Position numbers and translations under genes: made by a program. Of a stretch of 64,000 nt of DNA, positions 39,205-48,336 are shown piece by piece (within the stretch, counting starts at the first letter, position 1; each line of letters begins with the position of its first letter). The DNA is from an uncultured Phycisphaerales bacterium (lineage in GTDB: Bacteria; Planctomycetota; Phycisphaerae; Phycisphaerales; SM1A02): assembly GCA_949373145.1 (NCBI GenBank), contig CASICI010000011.1, forward strand, positions 1 to 64,000. Direction: 5' to 3'. Below the pieces are notes generated by a model. It was not told the DNA's origin and ran no database searches. It saw only the letters and a program-made list of their open reading frames with translations.

Positions 39205-42200
39205 TTGCGCGTGTCCTCAAACGACATCGACAGACAGTCACATTCCGACGGCTCCGGGGCCACGTCGCATGACAGCGAGAGACTCACACGAAATCTCGCC
39301 TGTCTCGCCGTGTCCGCACCGGAGGTTGCCGCGCAGATCGAGCAGGCGAATGGAAGTCCGGTCACCTTTCAGACGGCCGCCGATGGTGCCACCGTCGGTC
39401 TGGTGTCCGAAGGGCGCAGACTGGCCAGTCTGCACCAGCCCCTGGTCGAAGCACGCAACTGGGCCGAGCGAGTCGATCCCGCGGAGACTGCCTGTGTTCT
39501 CGTCCTCGGTTTCGGAGTCGGTCACCATGTCGAGGCTCTGCTCACCCGCTTGAATCGGACCGGTGTGGTCCTCGTTCATGAGCCCGACGTCGCACGACTT
39601 CGAACGATCCTCTCCAACATCGACTGCACGAAGTGGATGGATCCCAGATTCGTTCGCTGGATCACGGACGCCGAAGACGAGGTTCAGTTCACCAGATGTT
39701 TCAGCGACATCGAGACGCAGATGGTCGCCGGTACGAAGATCCTCGAGCATGCACCGTCGCTTCGTGGATTCGAAGATCAGGTTCGAACGATCAGTGCCCG
39801 TCTGACGGATGCGGTCAACAGTGCAAGAACGACGATGACCACGACTTTGATGCGCAGTGCTGGGACCGTTCGAAACGAACTTATGAACGTCGATCATTAC
39901 GCGCTTGGTTCGGGGATCGGTGCACTCTCCGGTCTGGCGCAGGGGCGGCTCGGTGTGGTGGTGAGTGCGGGTCCCAGTCTTCAGAAGAACATCAAGATGC
40001 TCGGGCGAAGCGGTGTTCGAGATCGATGCATGATCATCGCGGCGCAGACGGCCCTGCGTCCTCTTCTCGACGCGGGCATCAAGCCGCATTTCGTCACGGC
40101 GCTTGATTACCACCACATATCGAAGCGTTTCTATGAAGGTCTCAGCAAGAAGGACGTCGAAGGAATCACCCTGATCGGTCTGCCCCAAGCGCACCCGGTC
40201 ATCGCCGACAGTTGGCCCGGAGCGATCCGGTGGTGCCGTGCGATCGTCCTCGAACACATACTCGGGGATACGGGTCCCGATGTTCAGTCACTTGAATCAG
40301 CCACCACCGTGGCGCATCTTTCCTACCACTTCGCCCGTCATCTCGGGTGTGATCCGGTGGCCTTCATCGGTCAGGACCTCGGCTTCACCGATGGACTCTA
40401 CTACGCACGTGGCACCGCGATCGATGATGTCTGGTCGACCGAGCTCAATCCCTTCAACACCATCGCCAAGATGGAGTGGGAACGGATCGTCCGGCATAGA
40501 GGCATGCTTCATCGTCTGGAGGACATCAACGGCCGTTCGATCCTGACTGACCGGCAGATGCTCACCTATCTGAGACGTTTCGAGACCCACTTCACCGCGG
40601 ATGTGCAGAAGGGTCTCACCATCATCGACGCCAGCGAAGGCGGCGTTCGCAAGGCCTCGACCGAAGTCGCGTCGTTGCGTGCCACGCTCCGTGCCCATGC
40701 ACCCAGAGGAAGTGACTCCATCGCGGCCATTCCGATGCCGGACAAGGCGACGGATTCCAGGCAGGCGGATCGGGTGCGCGACCGACTGAACGCGCTTCTG
40801 AACGATGTTCACGCCCTGAATGCGGTCTCACGTGACACCGCGGGACTGCTTGACCGGCTGGCAGCCTGTCTCGAAGACGATGCCCGATCCCGCAAGGTGT
40901 TCGATGCGATCGAAGTGAAACGTCATGCGGTCGATGATCTTTCAGAGGCCTTTGAATTCGTCAATCAGATCAATCAGCTCGGCGCCTTCAAGCGATACCT
41001 CGCGGATCGCAGGATCGACATTCAATCGAACGACGATCCTCGTGACATGCAGCGTCTTCAGATTCAGCGCGATCTCGTCAACGTCGAGTTCCTGGCACAG
41101 GCGGGGGATGATGCCGCGGACATGCTCGAGGATTCGATCAAGCTGCTCGGTTCAGGAAAGACCTCCGCGCCCGACGCTCCTCGATCGAGGAATCGTGTCG
41201 AAGCCGCTCCGGTCGATCTCGATCCGGGTGCGAAGCGACCGACCGAGCGCGTCAGCGCCTTCATTCCGATCGATCCCATGATGGGTGGGGCCGGGAGTCG
41301 TCGAAGTCTGCGCAAGTCGATCGTCTCCCAGAGCGTGCTCCAGTCCACCTTGGAACGGATCGCTTCCTCGGAGTTGTTGGACTCGATCATCCTGCTGGTT
41401 CCTGATGAATGTGATCTCATCGAGGAACTCGATCTGTCCAGAGTCAGACTTCCGGTCACGGTCGAACGTTGCGGTTCGTCGGCATTCGGTGCCGAGCACG
41501 AGGTGATTCTCACCGCACGCATGTTCGCCGATCGATGCTGGCGGGGAGGCATCGCGGGAATGACCGTCTTCGATGAGAATCTCTCCGCGGAGCACACCGC
41601 CCGGGTGATGTCCAGAGATGGAATCAATGGTGCGGTGATCTGCGGGCCGGACTGGCCGCTGGTCGAAGTGCTGGGACAGGGGGGCATCGACGCGCTCATC
41701 GAACGCTGGCGCGAACACGATGGTCGAAAGGAATTCATCTTCACCCAGGCACCTCCCGGACTTGGAGCCTGTCTGGCATCAGCCGATCTGATCGGTCGTC
41801 TTCAGCCGAACAACCGCCTCGCCACGTTCGGCGCCATGCTCGGCTACCGACCGGAACGTCCCGAGCATGATCCCATCGCGCGCGAAGGGAATGTGCCGAT
41901 CGATGCCCAGGTCCGACGTTCGCAGGTGCGTGGCATCTTCGATTCCGCTCGGTGTCGTCTCAGAATCCGACGTGCACTGCAGCCATTCATGCAGTCCGAG
42001 ATGAATGAAACGATGCCGCTTTCGAATCGTGAGATCGTGGATCAGCTCGAGACCATGCGACGTGGCGGGCTGCCGTCCTTCACTCCGCGGCACGTGCAGA
42101 TCGAACTGTGCACCGGGCGACTTGGTTCGGGTTCGTGCAGTCCGCATCGCTACGGCACGATCCAACGCGAACCGATTACCATGTCCCGTTTCAAGCGAAT

Positions 42201-42924
42201 CATCTCCGATCTCGGGGACGGGAACGATTCCCTGGTGACGCTGGGTGGAATCGGTGATCCACTGCAGCACCCCGGGTGCGTCGACTTCATTCGCATGGCG
42301 CTCGACGCGGGCATCATCGGTGTTCATCTCAGAACCGAACTTCAATGTTCTCCGGCCGTCCTACGCGACCTCGCGACCTCCGGCGTGGGCGTGGTCTCCG
42401 TGGAGTTGAACGCCGATTCACCGGAAACCTACCACCGGGCGATGGGGCATGACGGATATGCCACGGTGATGGCCAACATCGAGGAACTCATTCGATCCCG
42501 ACGGTCCATTCGTGGCTCCGGCCCCGGGGCGCTTGCGCTCCCCTGGATCGTTCCGCGGATTCAGCGATGCTACGACACCTACGAGGACATCGAGCCGTTC
42601 TTCGAACGGTGGCAGCGCGTGCTCGGCACGCCGGTGATCGATCCTCAGATCGTGATCGATCCGCTGGAGAAGATTGGTCCGAACACTCTGGCGGATGCAT
42701 CGAATCCCGAGCGGACCATGATCAGTGAATCCTTCCGCCGCATGACGATCCACAGCGATGGCTGGGTTCCCACATCGGAGCTCGATCTCAACGGAACACG
42801 ATGTGTCGGCAACGTCGATGAGCACTCGATCATGGAGCTCTGGCGAAAAGTGATTCACGAGCGTCGCCGTGCGCTCCGTGAAGACGGACCCCGTGCCTTT
42901 CAATTGAGGACTTATCAACCGTGA
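39205..42924 (+). CDS. Maf-type flagellin glycosyltransferase fused to cytidylyltransferase-like and Cys-poor radical-SAM/SPASM-like domains
   Basis: The 1,239-residue protein has three parts. Residues ~90-420 match Maf (DUF115/MAF_flag10): VLVLGFGVGHHVEALL, then GVVVSAGPSLQKNI, PHFVTALDYHHI and VAFIGQDLGFTDG. Residues ~680-920 resemble SpsF-like cytidylyltransferases (VSAFIPIDPMMGGAGSRRSL, and GPDWPLVEVL in the place of the metal-binding region), but the nucleotide loop is degenerate. Residues ~960-1220 follow the radical-SAM plus SPASM pattern (TLGGIGDPLQHPG, PWIVPRIQRC, IHSDGWVP, GNVDEHSIMELW), but the CxxxCxxC triad reads G-x3-C-x2-H and the SPASM cysteines are missing. Maf proteins transfer sialic-like sugars to flagellin. 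The start is TTG 39205 or GTG 39211. It overlaps neuA by 4 bp. Confidence 0.8.
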   Translation: MRVSSNDIDRQSHSDGSGATSHDSERLTRNLACLAVSAPEVAAQIEQANGSPVTFQTAADGATVGLVSEGRRLASLHQPLVEARNWAERVDPAETACVLVLGFGVGHHVEALLTRLNRTGVVLVHEPDVARLRTILSNIDCTKWMDPRFVRWITDAEDEVQFTRCFSDIETQMVAGTKILEHAPSLRGFEDQVRTISARLTDAVNSARTTMTTTLMRSAGTVRNELMNVDHYALGSGIGALSGLAQGRLGVVVSAGPSLQKNIKMLGRSGVRDRCMIIAAQTALRPLLDAGIKPHFVTALDYHHISKRFYEGLSKKDVEGITLIGLPQAHPVIADSWPGAIRWCRAIVLEHILGDTGPDVQSLESATTVAHLSYHFARHLGCDPVAFIGQDLGFTDGLYYARGTAIDDVWSTELNPFNTIAKMEWERIVRHRGMLHRLEDINGRSILTDRQMLTYLRRFETHFTADVQKGLTIIDASEGGVRKASTEVASLRATLRAHAPRGSDSIAAIPMPDKATDSRQADRVRDRLNALLNDVHALNAVSRDTAGLLDRLAACLEDDARSRKVFDAIEVKRHAVDDLSEAFEFVNQINQLGAFKRYLADRRIDIQSNDDPRDMQRLQIQRDLVNVEFLAQAGDDAADMLEDSIKLLGSGKTSAPDAPRSRNRVEAAPVDLDPGAKRPTERVSAFIPIDPMMGGAGSRRSLRKSIVSQSVLQSTLERIASSELLDSIILLVPDECDLIEELDLSRVRLPVTVERCGSSAFGAEHEVILTARMFADRCWRGGIAGMTVFDENLSAEHTARVMSRDGINGAVICGPDWPLVEVLGQGGIDALIERWREHDGRKEFIFTQAPPGLGACLASADLIGRLQPNNRLATFGAMLGYRPERPEHDPIAREGNVPIDAQVRRSQVRGIFDSARCRLRIRRALQPFMQSEMNETMPLSNREIVDQLETMRRGGLPSFTPRHVQIELCTGRLGSGSCSPHRYGTIQREPITMSRFKRIISDLGDGNDSLVTLGGIGDPLQHPGCVDFIRMALDAGIIGVHLRTELQCSPAVLRDLATSGVGVVSVELNADSPETYHRAMGHDGYATVMANIEELIRSRRSIRGSGPGALALPWIVPRIQRCYDTYEDIEPFFERWQRVLGTPVIDPQIVIDPLEKIGPNTLADASNPERTMISESFRRMTIHSDGWVPTSELDLNGTRCVGNVDEHSIMELWRKVIHERRRALREDGPRAFQLRTYQP

Positions 42925-43649
42925 CTCAGACAGATGATGTGAATTCGATCACCGCCGTGATCGTCGGTCGGCGTGGCAGCAAGGGATTTCCCAACAAGAA
43001 CTCCCGAGTTCTTGGTGGAAGACCGATGGTGGTGCATTCGATCGAGCAGGCGAGGCAGGCCGCATGCATCGATCATGTGATCGTCTCGACTGATGGCGAG
43101 GAGATCGCTGCCGCCGCGCGTGCGGAGGGTGTCGAGGTCATCATGCGACCGCCATCGCTTGCATCCGACGAGGCGTCGGTCGATTCCGCGGTCCGCCACG
43201 CGATCGAGTCGTCCGGAGTCGCTTCTCGAAGAGTGGTGATTCTCTACGCGAACGTTCCGATCAGACCGCGTGACCTGATCGACGATGCGGTGCAGCATCT
43301 CGAGAAGACCGGAGCGGACAGTGTTCAAAGCTACGAGTCAGTCGGAAAACATCACCCATGGTGGATGGTGCGCGTCGGTGAGAATGACTCGATCAGTGCA
43401 TGGCATCAGAACGACGTCTATCGCAGACAGGATCTTCCGCCAGCCTATTTTCCCGATGGCGGTGTGATCGCCCTCACTCGCGAATCACTCTTCACGGTGG
43501 AGCCCGATGCACCGCATGCGTTTTTGGGACGTGACCGCCGTGCGATCGTCAATGCGATCGGTTCCGTCATCGACATCGACGACGAGATCGACATGTTGGT
43601 GGCTGAAGCGATCATCAAACGCCGGGAGACCGTCGAGGGTGGTCCATGA
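42921..43649 (+). CDS. neuA: CMP-nonulosonic acid (sialic/legionaminic) cytidylyltransferase
   Basis: The 242-residue enzyme joins a nonulosonic acid to CMP using CTP, producing the donor for glycosyltransfer. The N-terminal nucleotide motif AVIVGRRGSKGFPNKNSRVL matches the family (normally A-R-x-G-S-K-x-x-x-K-N), followed by VIVSTDGEEIAAAA, RPPSLASDEASVDSAV and DIDDEIDMLVAEA. GTG 42921 overlaps the stop of the Maf fusion (GTGA), and its end overlaps neuB. Which acid it uses (Neu5Ac, legionaminic or pseudaminic) cannot be told from the sequence. Confidence 0.9.
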   Translation: MTQTDDVNSITAVIVGRRGSKGFPNKNSRVLGGRPMVVHSIEQARQAACIDHVIVSTDGEEIAAAARAEGVEVIMRPPSLASDEASVDSAVRHAIESSGVASRRVVILYANVPIRPRDLIDDAVQHLEKTGADSVQSYESVGKHHPWWMVRVGENDSISAWHQNDVYRRQDLPPAYFPDGGVIALTRESLFTVEPDAPHAFLGRDRRAIVNAIGSVIDIDDEIDMLVAEAIIKRRETVEGGP

Positions 43650-44710
43650 CATCCACCGATGATCCACTGACGGGTGAAGCACCGACGCCCTGCGGCACCT
43701 CCCATCCATTCGTGATCGCCGAGATCGGTGTGAATCACGATGGTGACCCCGCCCGCGCGGAAGCCCTCGTCGATGCCGCGGCCGAGGCCGGCGCGGATGC
43801 CGTGAAGTTTCAATGGTTCGAGCCCCGACGTCTCTTGTCACGAAGTGCCGGACTCGCCGCCTATCAGACAGCCGCGGGCGAGCTGGATCCCATCACCATG
43901 CTCGATCGGCTTCGACTCGATGCCGACGGACTCGAACGTGCCCGGCTGCGAGCCGTCCACCACGGACTCCGTTCCGTGGTCACCGTCTTCTCCCCCGAAC
44001 TGGTGGGGGAGGCGGATCGATTGGCGTGGGATCTGTACAAGACGGCTTCACCTGATGTCGTGAATCGACCGCTGTTGGAAGCCGTGGCCTCCACCGGCAG
44101 ACCCATGATCATCAGCACCGGTGGCGCCACGGTGACCGAAGTCCGTCAGGCCCTCGAATGGATCCCCGAAATTCGTCCCACCCTGCTTCACTGCGTCAGC
44201 AGTTATCCCACGCCCATTGAATCGACCGCCCTCGGAGGCATCGGCGCACTGGCCCGTGCGTTCGCAACGACCGTCGGATACAGCGACCACACCGTGTCCG
44301 TCCATACCGGTGGGCTGGCCGTGGCGGCAGGTGCCCGTGTTCTGGAAAAACATCTCACCTGGAATCGTGATGCCGAAGGTCCTGATCACGGGGCGTCGAT
44401 CGAACCCGAGAACTTCCGAGAGTACGTTCGATTCGCACGACGGTCCGCGATCATGCTGGGCGCGTCTGACAAGATTCCATTGCCTCTTGAACGAGACGTC
44501 ATGGCGACCTCGCGACAGTCCGTCGCGGTACGGCGTGATGTTCCCGCCGGTCAGGTGCTCGTCTCCGGGGATCTCACGACCATGCGTCCCGGGACAGGTG
44601 TTCCGGCCGCCTCGCTCTCGACGTTCGTCGGGTGCAGGACTCGCCGTGCCCTTGAGGGCGGGACGCTCCTCGAGCCTGCTTCAGTGGAAAGACCGGAGGC
44701 GGCATCATGA
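43646..44710 (+). CDS. neuB: Nonulosonic acid synthase (NeuB/LegI family)
   Basis: The 354-residue enzyme condenses phosphoenolpyruvate with a ManNAc-type sugar. FVIAEIGVNHDGDPARA, AAAEAGADAVKFQWFEP, YKTASPDVVNRPLL and TVGYSDHT form the NeuB barrel signatures, with metal-binding His and Glu. The C-terminal ~65 residues are the SAF/antifreeze-like domain (SVAVRRDVPAGQVLVSGDL). Its ATG overlaps the neuA stop and its stop overlaps the neuC start by 4 bp. The family includes NeuB, LegI and PseI; the subtype is not resolved. Confidence 0.93.
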   Translation: MTSTDDPLTGEAPTPCGTSHPFVIAEIGVNHDGDPARAEALVDAAAEAGADAVKFQWFEPRRLLSRSAGLAAYQTAAGELDPITMLDRLRLDADGLERARLRAVHHGLRSVVTVFSPELVGEADRLAWDLYKTASPDVVNRPLLEAVASTGRPMIISTGGATVTEVRQALEWIPEIRPTLLHCVSSYPTPIESTALGGIGALARAFATTVGYSDHTVSVHTGGLAVAAGARVLEKHLTWNRDAEGPDHGASIEPENFREYVRFARRSAIMLGASDKIPLPLERDVMATSRQSVAVRRDVPAGQVLVSGDLTTMRPGTGVPAASLSTFVGCRTRRALEGGTLLEPASVERPEAAS

Positions 44711-45819
44711 ACCATCGTCGAGTCCTCGTCGTCACCGGAAGCCGGGCTGAATTCGGCCTGCTGTCCTCGACGCTCGACGCACTTCATGAACACTCCGCCA
44801 TCGAGTGTTCGCTGGTGGTCGCTGGTTCACATCTGATCGGAAACGAGCCGACGGTTCGCGAGATCGAATCGAGGTACCCCATCGTCGGATTGGTCGAGAT
44901 GCAGCTCGACTCAGAACCACGGACCCGCGGTTCGTACGGATTCTCATTGGCCCGAGGTGTCGAAGGATTCACCACTCTGTTCACGCGTCACGAACCCGAC
45001 GTCGTGCTGATTCTCGGCGATCGAATCGAGATCTTCGCGGCGGCCAGTGCGGCTTCGCTTCTTGGAATCAGGGTGGCGCACGTTCATGGAGGTGATGTGG
45101 CCGTCGGTGTCGCTGACGATTCGATGCGACATGCGACCACCAAGCTTTCGCATCTCCACCTTGCAGCCACCCGACTCAGTGCGGAAAGAATTCTCGCGAT
45201 GGGGGAGCATCCCAAGTCCGTCTTCGTGGTGGGTTCACCTGCGGTCGACGGACTGGATTCGATCCCCCCGCTGGACGAGTCCACCTGGGTCTCTCAAGGA
45301 TCACCGGATATTCTGGTGCAGATGCATCCCACCGGACACTCGGACGAGGTCGAACATGGTCTGGCTCTGAGTCTCTTCGAATCACTTTCCGACGCCGGAC
45401 GTCTGGTCGTGATGGCGCCCAACGTCGATCCCGGCAGTGACGGCATTCGTCGTGCCATTCTTGAAAGTGGTCTGCCACTGATCGAACATCTGCATCGCAC
45501 TGAATTCGTCGGTCTGCTTCGACGTCTTCGACTCTTCGTCGGAAACAGCAGTGCCGGCCTTCTGGAATGTGCTGCATTGGGCGTTCCCGTTCTCGATGTC
45601 GGTGATCGACAGTCGGGACGCGAGCGAGGTGTGAACGTGACGCATGTCGATGTCGTTACCGGACCTGAGTTCGAGCGGGCATTGAACGAAGCCTCCGGTG
45701 GCTCGAAGTCACGGATCGACGAGAGATTCGGTCCCGGCGATACCGGTCGAAAGATCGCCGATCTGCTCGCCGACCTCGATTTCGAAGACATCCCGGTTCG
45801 AAAACGCTGGTATTCATGA
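44707..45819 (+). CDS. neuC: UDP-GlcNAc-type 2-epimerase, hydrolysing (NeuC/LegG family)
   Basis: The 370-residue GT-B fold enzyme hydrolyses a UDP-GlcNAc-type sugar with 2-epimerisation, giving the ManNAc-type substrate of NeuB. VVTGSRAEFGLLSSTLDAL, VLILGDRIEIFAAASAA, VAHVHGGDVAVGVADDSMRH and LFVGNSSAGLLECAALGVPV are characteristic of NeuC rather than WecB (SRAEFG and HGGD). It is the last gene of the four-gene operon, all joined by 4-bp overlaps. Confidence 0.93.
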   Translation: MNHRRVLVVTGSRAEFGLLSSTLDALHEHSAIECSLVVAGSHLIGNEPTVREIESRYPIVGLVEMQLDSEPRTRGSYGFSLARGVEGFTTLFTRHEPDVVLILGDRIEIFAAASAASLLGIRVAHVHGGDVAVGVADDSMRHATTKLSHLHLAATRLSAERILAMGEHPKSVFVVGSPAVDGLDSIPPLDESTWVSQGSPDILVQMHPTGHSDEVEHGLALSLFESLSDAGRLVVMAPNVDPGSDGIRRAILESGLPLIEHLHRTEFVGLLRRLRLFVGNSSAGLLECAALGVPVLDVGDRQSGRERGVNVTHVDVVTGPEFERALNEASGGSKSRIDERFGPGDTGRKIADLLADLDFEDIPVRKRWYS

Positions 45820-45934
45820 TCCCAGCCCCGGAACCCTCTCGAATCATCGAATGACACCTCAAGAACCTCCGTGGTCTGGCCGACACAGATCATGTCGTTC
45901 TGAATCCATCCACCATGGACATCCGGGGTACATC

Positions 45935-46828
45935 ATGTGTGACGCTCATCTCGATTCAAATGCCCACCAGGTCGCTCAGGAGATCGTTGGTGGAATCGCG
46001 CACATGTCGACGCTTCCCGAAGTGACGATGCAGATCATCGACATCATCGAGGATCCCAACAGCTCCGCGAAAGATCTGCATCAAATCGTTTCCAGTGATC
46101 CCGCGCTGTCCAGTCGAATCCTCAAGGTCGTCAATTCCTCGTTCTACGGGATGCCACGACAGATCGCATCGATCAATCGTTCGATCTCTTTGCTCGGTCT
46201 GAATGCAGTGAAGAATCTCGCGATCGCGGCAAGTCTCGGGCACATCTTTCGATTCGAGGGGACACTTCCTCACTTCGAGGTCCGAGATCTCTGGGAACAC
46301 AGCATGAAGACCGCGGCCGCCTCCTGTCTGGTCGCACGTCATACCGGTTCACAATCCACCGATGAGGCCTTTCTTGCAGGACTGCTGCACGACATCGGCT
46401 TTCTCGTGGAACTCCAGCATGACTCCGCAGAGTTCACTTCGATGATGGAACAGGTCAGCGTCGACGGGGATGGCACTCCCAAGGTCGATCTTCTCGAACT
46501 GGAACGAGCCACCTTCAGAACGAATCATCAGTCGATCGGGGCCGTCCTCTGTGAACAGTGGAAGTTTCCTCGGTCGCTCGTCTCGGCCACGGCGCACCAC
46601 CACGACCCTTCGGTTCTCAGTGGCGACGAGTCCCTCGTTCCCTGGTTCGTGCACGTTGGAGACCATCTGGTCGCCCATCTTCCAGGTGGATTCCGCCTGG
46701 ACCTCATGCACACCGCCGTTCATGAGAACGCGCTGGAGGCACTGCGCATGGATGAAGAGGGTTTTCAGGCGATTTTCGATCAAATCAACGGTGTGTCCGG
46801 TGAGATCGCATTTTCCATGGCAGCCTGA
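45935..46828 (+). CDS. HDOD domain signalling protein
   Basis: The 297-residue protein is almost entirely an HDOD domain (~20-215): LPEVTMQIIDIIEDPNSSAK, ILKVVNSSFYGMPRQIASI and SISLLGLNAVKNLAIAAS are typical. A later HD-like segment reads FLAGLLHDIG and ATAHHHDP. HDOD proteins take part in regulation, often near chemotaxis or second-messenger genes; no catalytic role is assumed. ATG 45935 is chosen because the domain starts just after it. It follows the nonulosonic acid operon at 115 bp. Confidence 0.85.
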   Translation: MCDAHLDSNAHQVAQEIVGGIAHMSTLPEVTMQIIDIIEDPNSSAKDLHQIVSSDPALSSRILKVVNSSFYGMPRQIASINRSISLLGLNAVKNLAIAASLGHIFRFEGTLPHFEVRDLWEHSMKTAAASCLVARHTGSQSTDEAFLAGLLHDIGFLVELQHDSAEFTSMMEQVSVDGDGTPKVDLLELERATFRTNHQSIGAVLCEQWKFPRSLVSATAHHHDPSVLSGDESLVPWFVHVGDHLVAHLPGGFRLDLMHTAVHENALEALRMDEEGFQAIFDQINGVSGEIAFSMAA

Positions 46829-46862
46829 GGTCCACTCTCGCCCGAGTGCCTAACATGTTCCA

Positions 46863-47582
46863 ATGTCCGGCTCGTTCCTCATAGATTTCGGAAATCCGAT
46901 CGCACTGTTCCCCTTGGTGGGCGTGGTGCTGTATCCCCACACCGTTCGTGATCTGCACATCTTCGAACCTCGCTATCGCCAGATGATCGAGCATGCGGTC
47001 TCTCCCGCGATCGATGGGGATCTCGGGCAGTCGCTTCCAATCGCCATGTCGGTGCTCGAGAAGGGTGTCGTGTCCTGCGACTCCCTCGGAATGCCACCGT
47101 TGCGCAGAGTCGCCTGTATCGGTCGTCTGCTCAAGGATCACAAACTTCCCGATGGACGCCATTTCATCCGCCTGCACGGGGTCTGTCGTGCTGAGATACG
47201 ACATGTCGAAGAGCCTCAGGGAGACCGGCTCTATCGACGAGCCTTCCTGAAGCCCATCAACCAGGCGGCCACCAACATTCCCAAGAGCTGCAGAGGACGT
47301 CTTCACGACCTGCTCTCAAGTGAACGACTGGTCCGGATGCGACTTGCCGACGAGGTCCGAGGGTACGTAGAAAAGGATGACATCTCACTCGAGACCGTGG
47401 TCGAGATCGCTTCCTTCGTGCTCGTTCAGGATGAATCGATCCGCTACCGACTGCTTGCCGAACGGGACCCGTCGCGCAGAGCTCTGATCCTCTTCGGAGA
47501 ATTGGAACGTCTGGATCAACTCGTCGAATTGTGCGATCTCCAGCAGTGGAAGGACTGGCCGAAGGGGCTCAGCTGGAATTGA
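46863..47582 (+). CDS. Lon N-terminal (substrate-binding) domain protein
   Basis: The 239-residue protein matches the stand-alone Lon_N (LON substrate-binding) family: PIALFPLVGVVLYPHTVRDL, IFEPRYRQMIEHAV and a helical C-terminal half. No protease or ATPase domain follows. Role unknown, perhaps substrate recognition. It is 34 bp after the HDOD gene and may be cotranscribed with it. Confidence 0.85.
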   Translation: MSGSFLIDFGNPIALFPLVGVVLYPHTVRDLHIFEPRYRQMIEHAVSPAIDGDLGQSLPIAMSVLEKGVVSCDSLGMPPLRRVACIGRLLKDHKLPDGRHFIRLHGVCRAEIRHVEEPQGDRLYRRAFLKPINQAATNIPKSCRGRLHDLLSSERLVRMRLADEVRGYVEKDDISLETVVEIASFVLVQDESIRYRLLAERDPSRRALILFGELERLDQLVELCDLQQWKDWPKGLSWN

Positions 47583-47604
47583 AACGGATCATGATCCGAA
47601 TCGA

Positions 47605-48288
47605 TCAAAATCCCACTGGCCTCGTGCCTTCCGGGAGTGGAAGGCCCTCCTCGTCCTTCGTCCTCACGGGCGGTTTCACCTTCTCGAGTGCCGCGTCCCA
47701 TGTCCTGATCTTGTCCGCATAGGGCGCCAGCACCGCCGTTGGATCACCCACGATGCGGATCGATTTGATCCAGTCACCCTTCTGAGTCGCGCTGACCACA
47801 TCGATTCCATCCACGACCTCGCCGAACGAGGGGTAACTCAGATTCCAGGGCGACTGTTCGGTCTTCGACACGAAGAAACGAGTGGGGTGAGGAATGGAGT
47901 TCTCGACCATCTTGGGATCGTCCATGAGCGTCCACGCGATGATGCCCGGTCGGTCAAAGAGAAGTTCCGTGGTGAAATTCGGGACGATCGTGTAATTGGG
48001 GGTTCTGTACTTGGTGTTTGCAACACTGAAACTTGCGGGATTCGCGTTCGCGACTTCCGAGCCGTGATAGAACCCGCTTTGCACGAGATTGACGAAGTTC
48101 GCCACCGCCACCGGTGTCAGGTCCGATCGAAGCAGGACCGTGAATTCACCACGTTGGGTGCTGATGACCGCCTTCAGTTCGGGGGGGGGCTCTGCCACGG
48201 TCTCCCGGCTGGAGATGCTGTCATCACATCCTGTGGTGAACAGGAAGGAGCCGGTACAGAGGAGCGTCAAGAGGTTTCGAATGGTCAT
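47605..48288 (-). CDS. Cyclophilin-type peptidyl-prolyl isomerase lipoprotein
   Basis: ATG 48288 opens a lipoprotein signal (LLTLLCTGSFLFTTGC). The 227-residue product has the cyclophilin core, RGEFTVLLRSDLTPVAVANF and LVQSGFYHG at the start, then the PGIIAW segment and SFGEVVDGIDVVS at the end. The usual active-site run FxxQ is not clearly present (TRFFVSKTEQ may replace it), so activity is uncertain. Codons ~34-36 contain a run of nine C (G9 at 48181-48189), giving three prolines. Convergent with the Lon_N gene. Confidence 0.85.
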   Translation of the reverse strand: MTIRNLLTLLCTGSFLFTTGCDDSISSRETVAEPPPELKAVISTQRGEFTVLLRSDLTPVAVANFVNLVQSGFYHGSEVANANPASFSVANTKYRTPNYTIVPNFTTELLFDRPGIIAWTLMDDPKMVENSIPHPTRFFVSKTEQSPWNLSYPSFGEVVDGIDVVSATQKGDWIKSIRIVGDPTAVLAPYADKIRTWDAALEKVKPPVRTKDEEGLPLPEGTRPVGF

Positions 48289-48336
48289 TCCCACAGGATA
48301 CACGGCGGGAGGGTCTTCATCGCAAAAAGACCAAGG

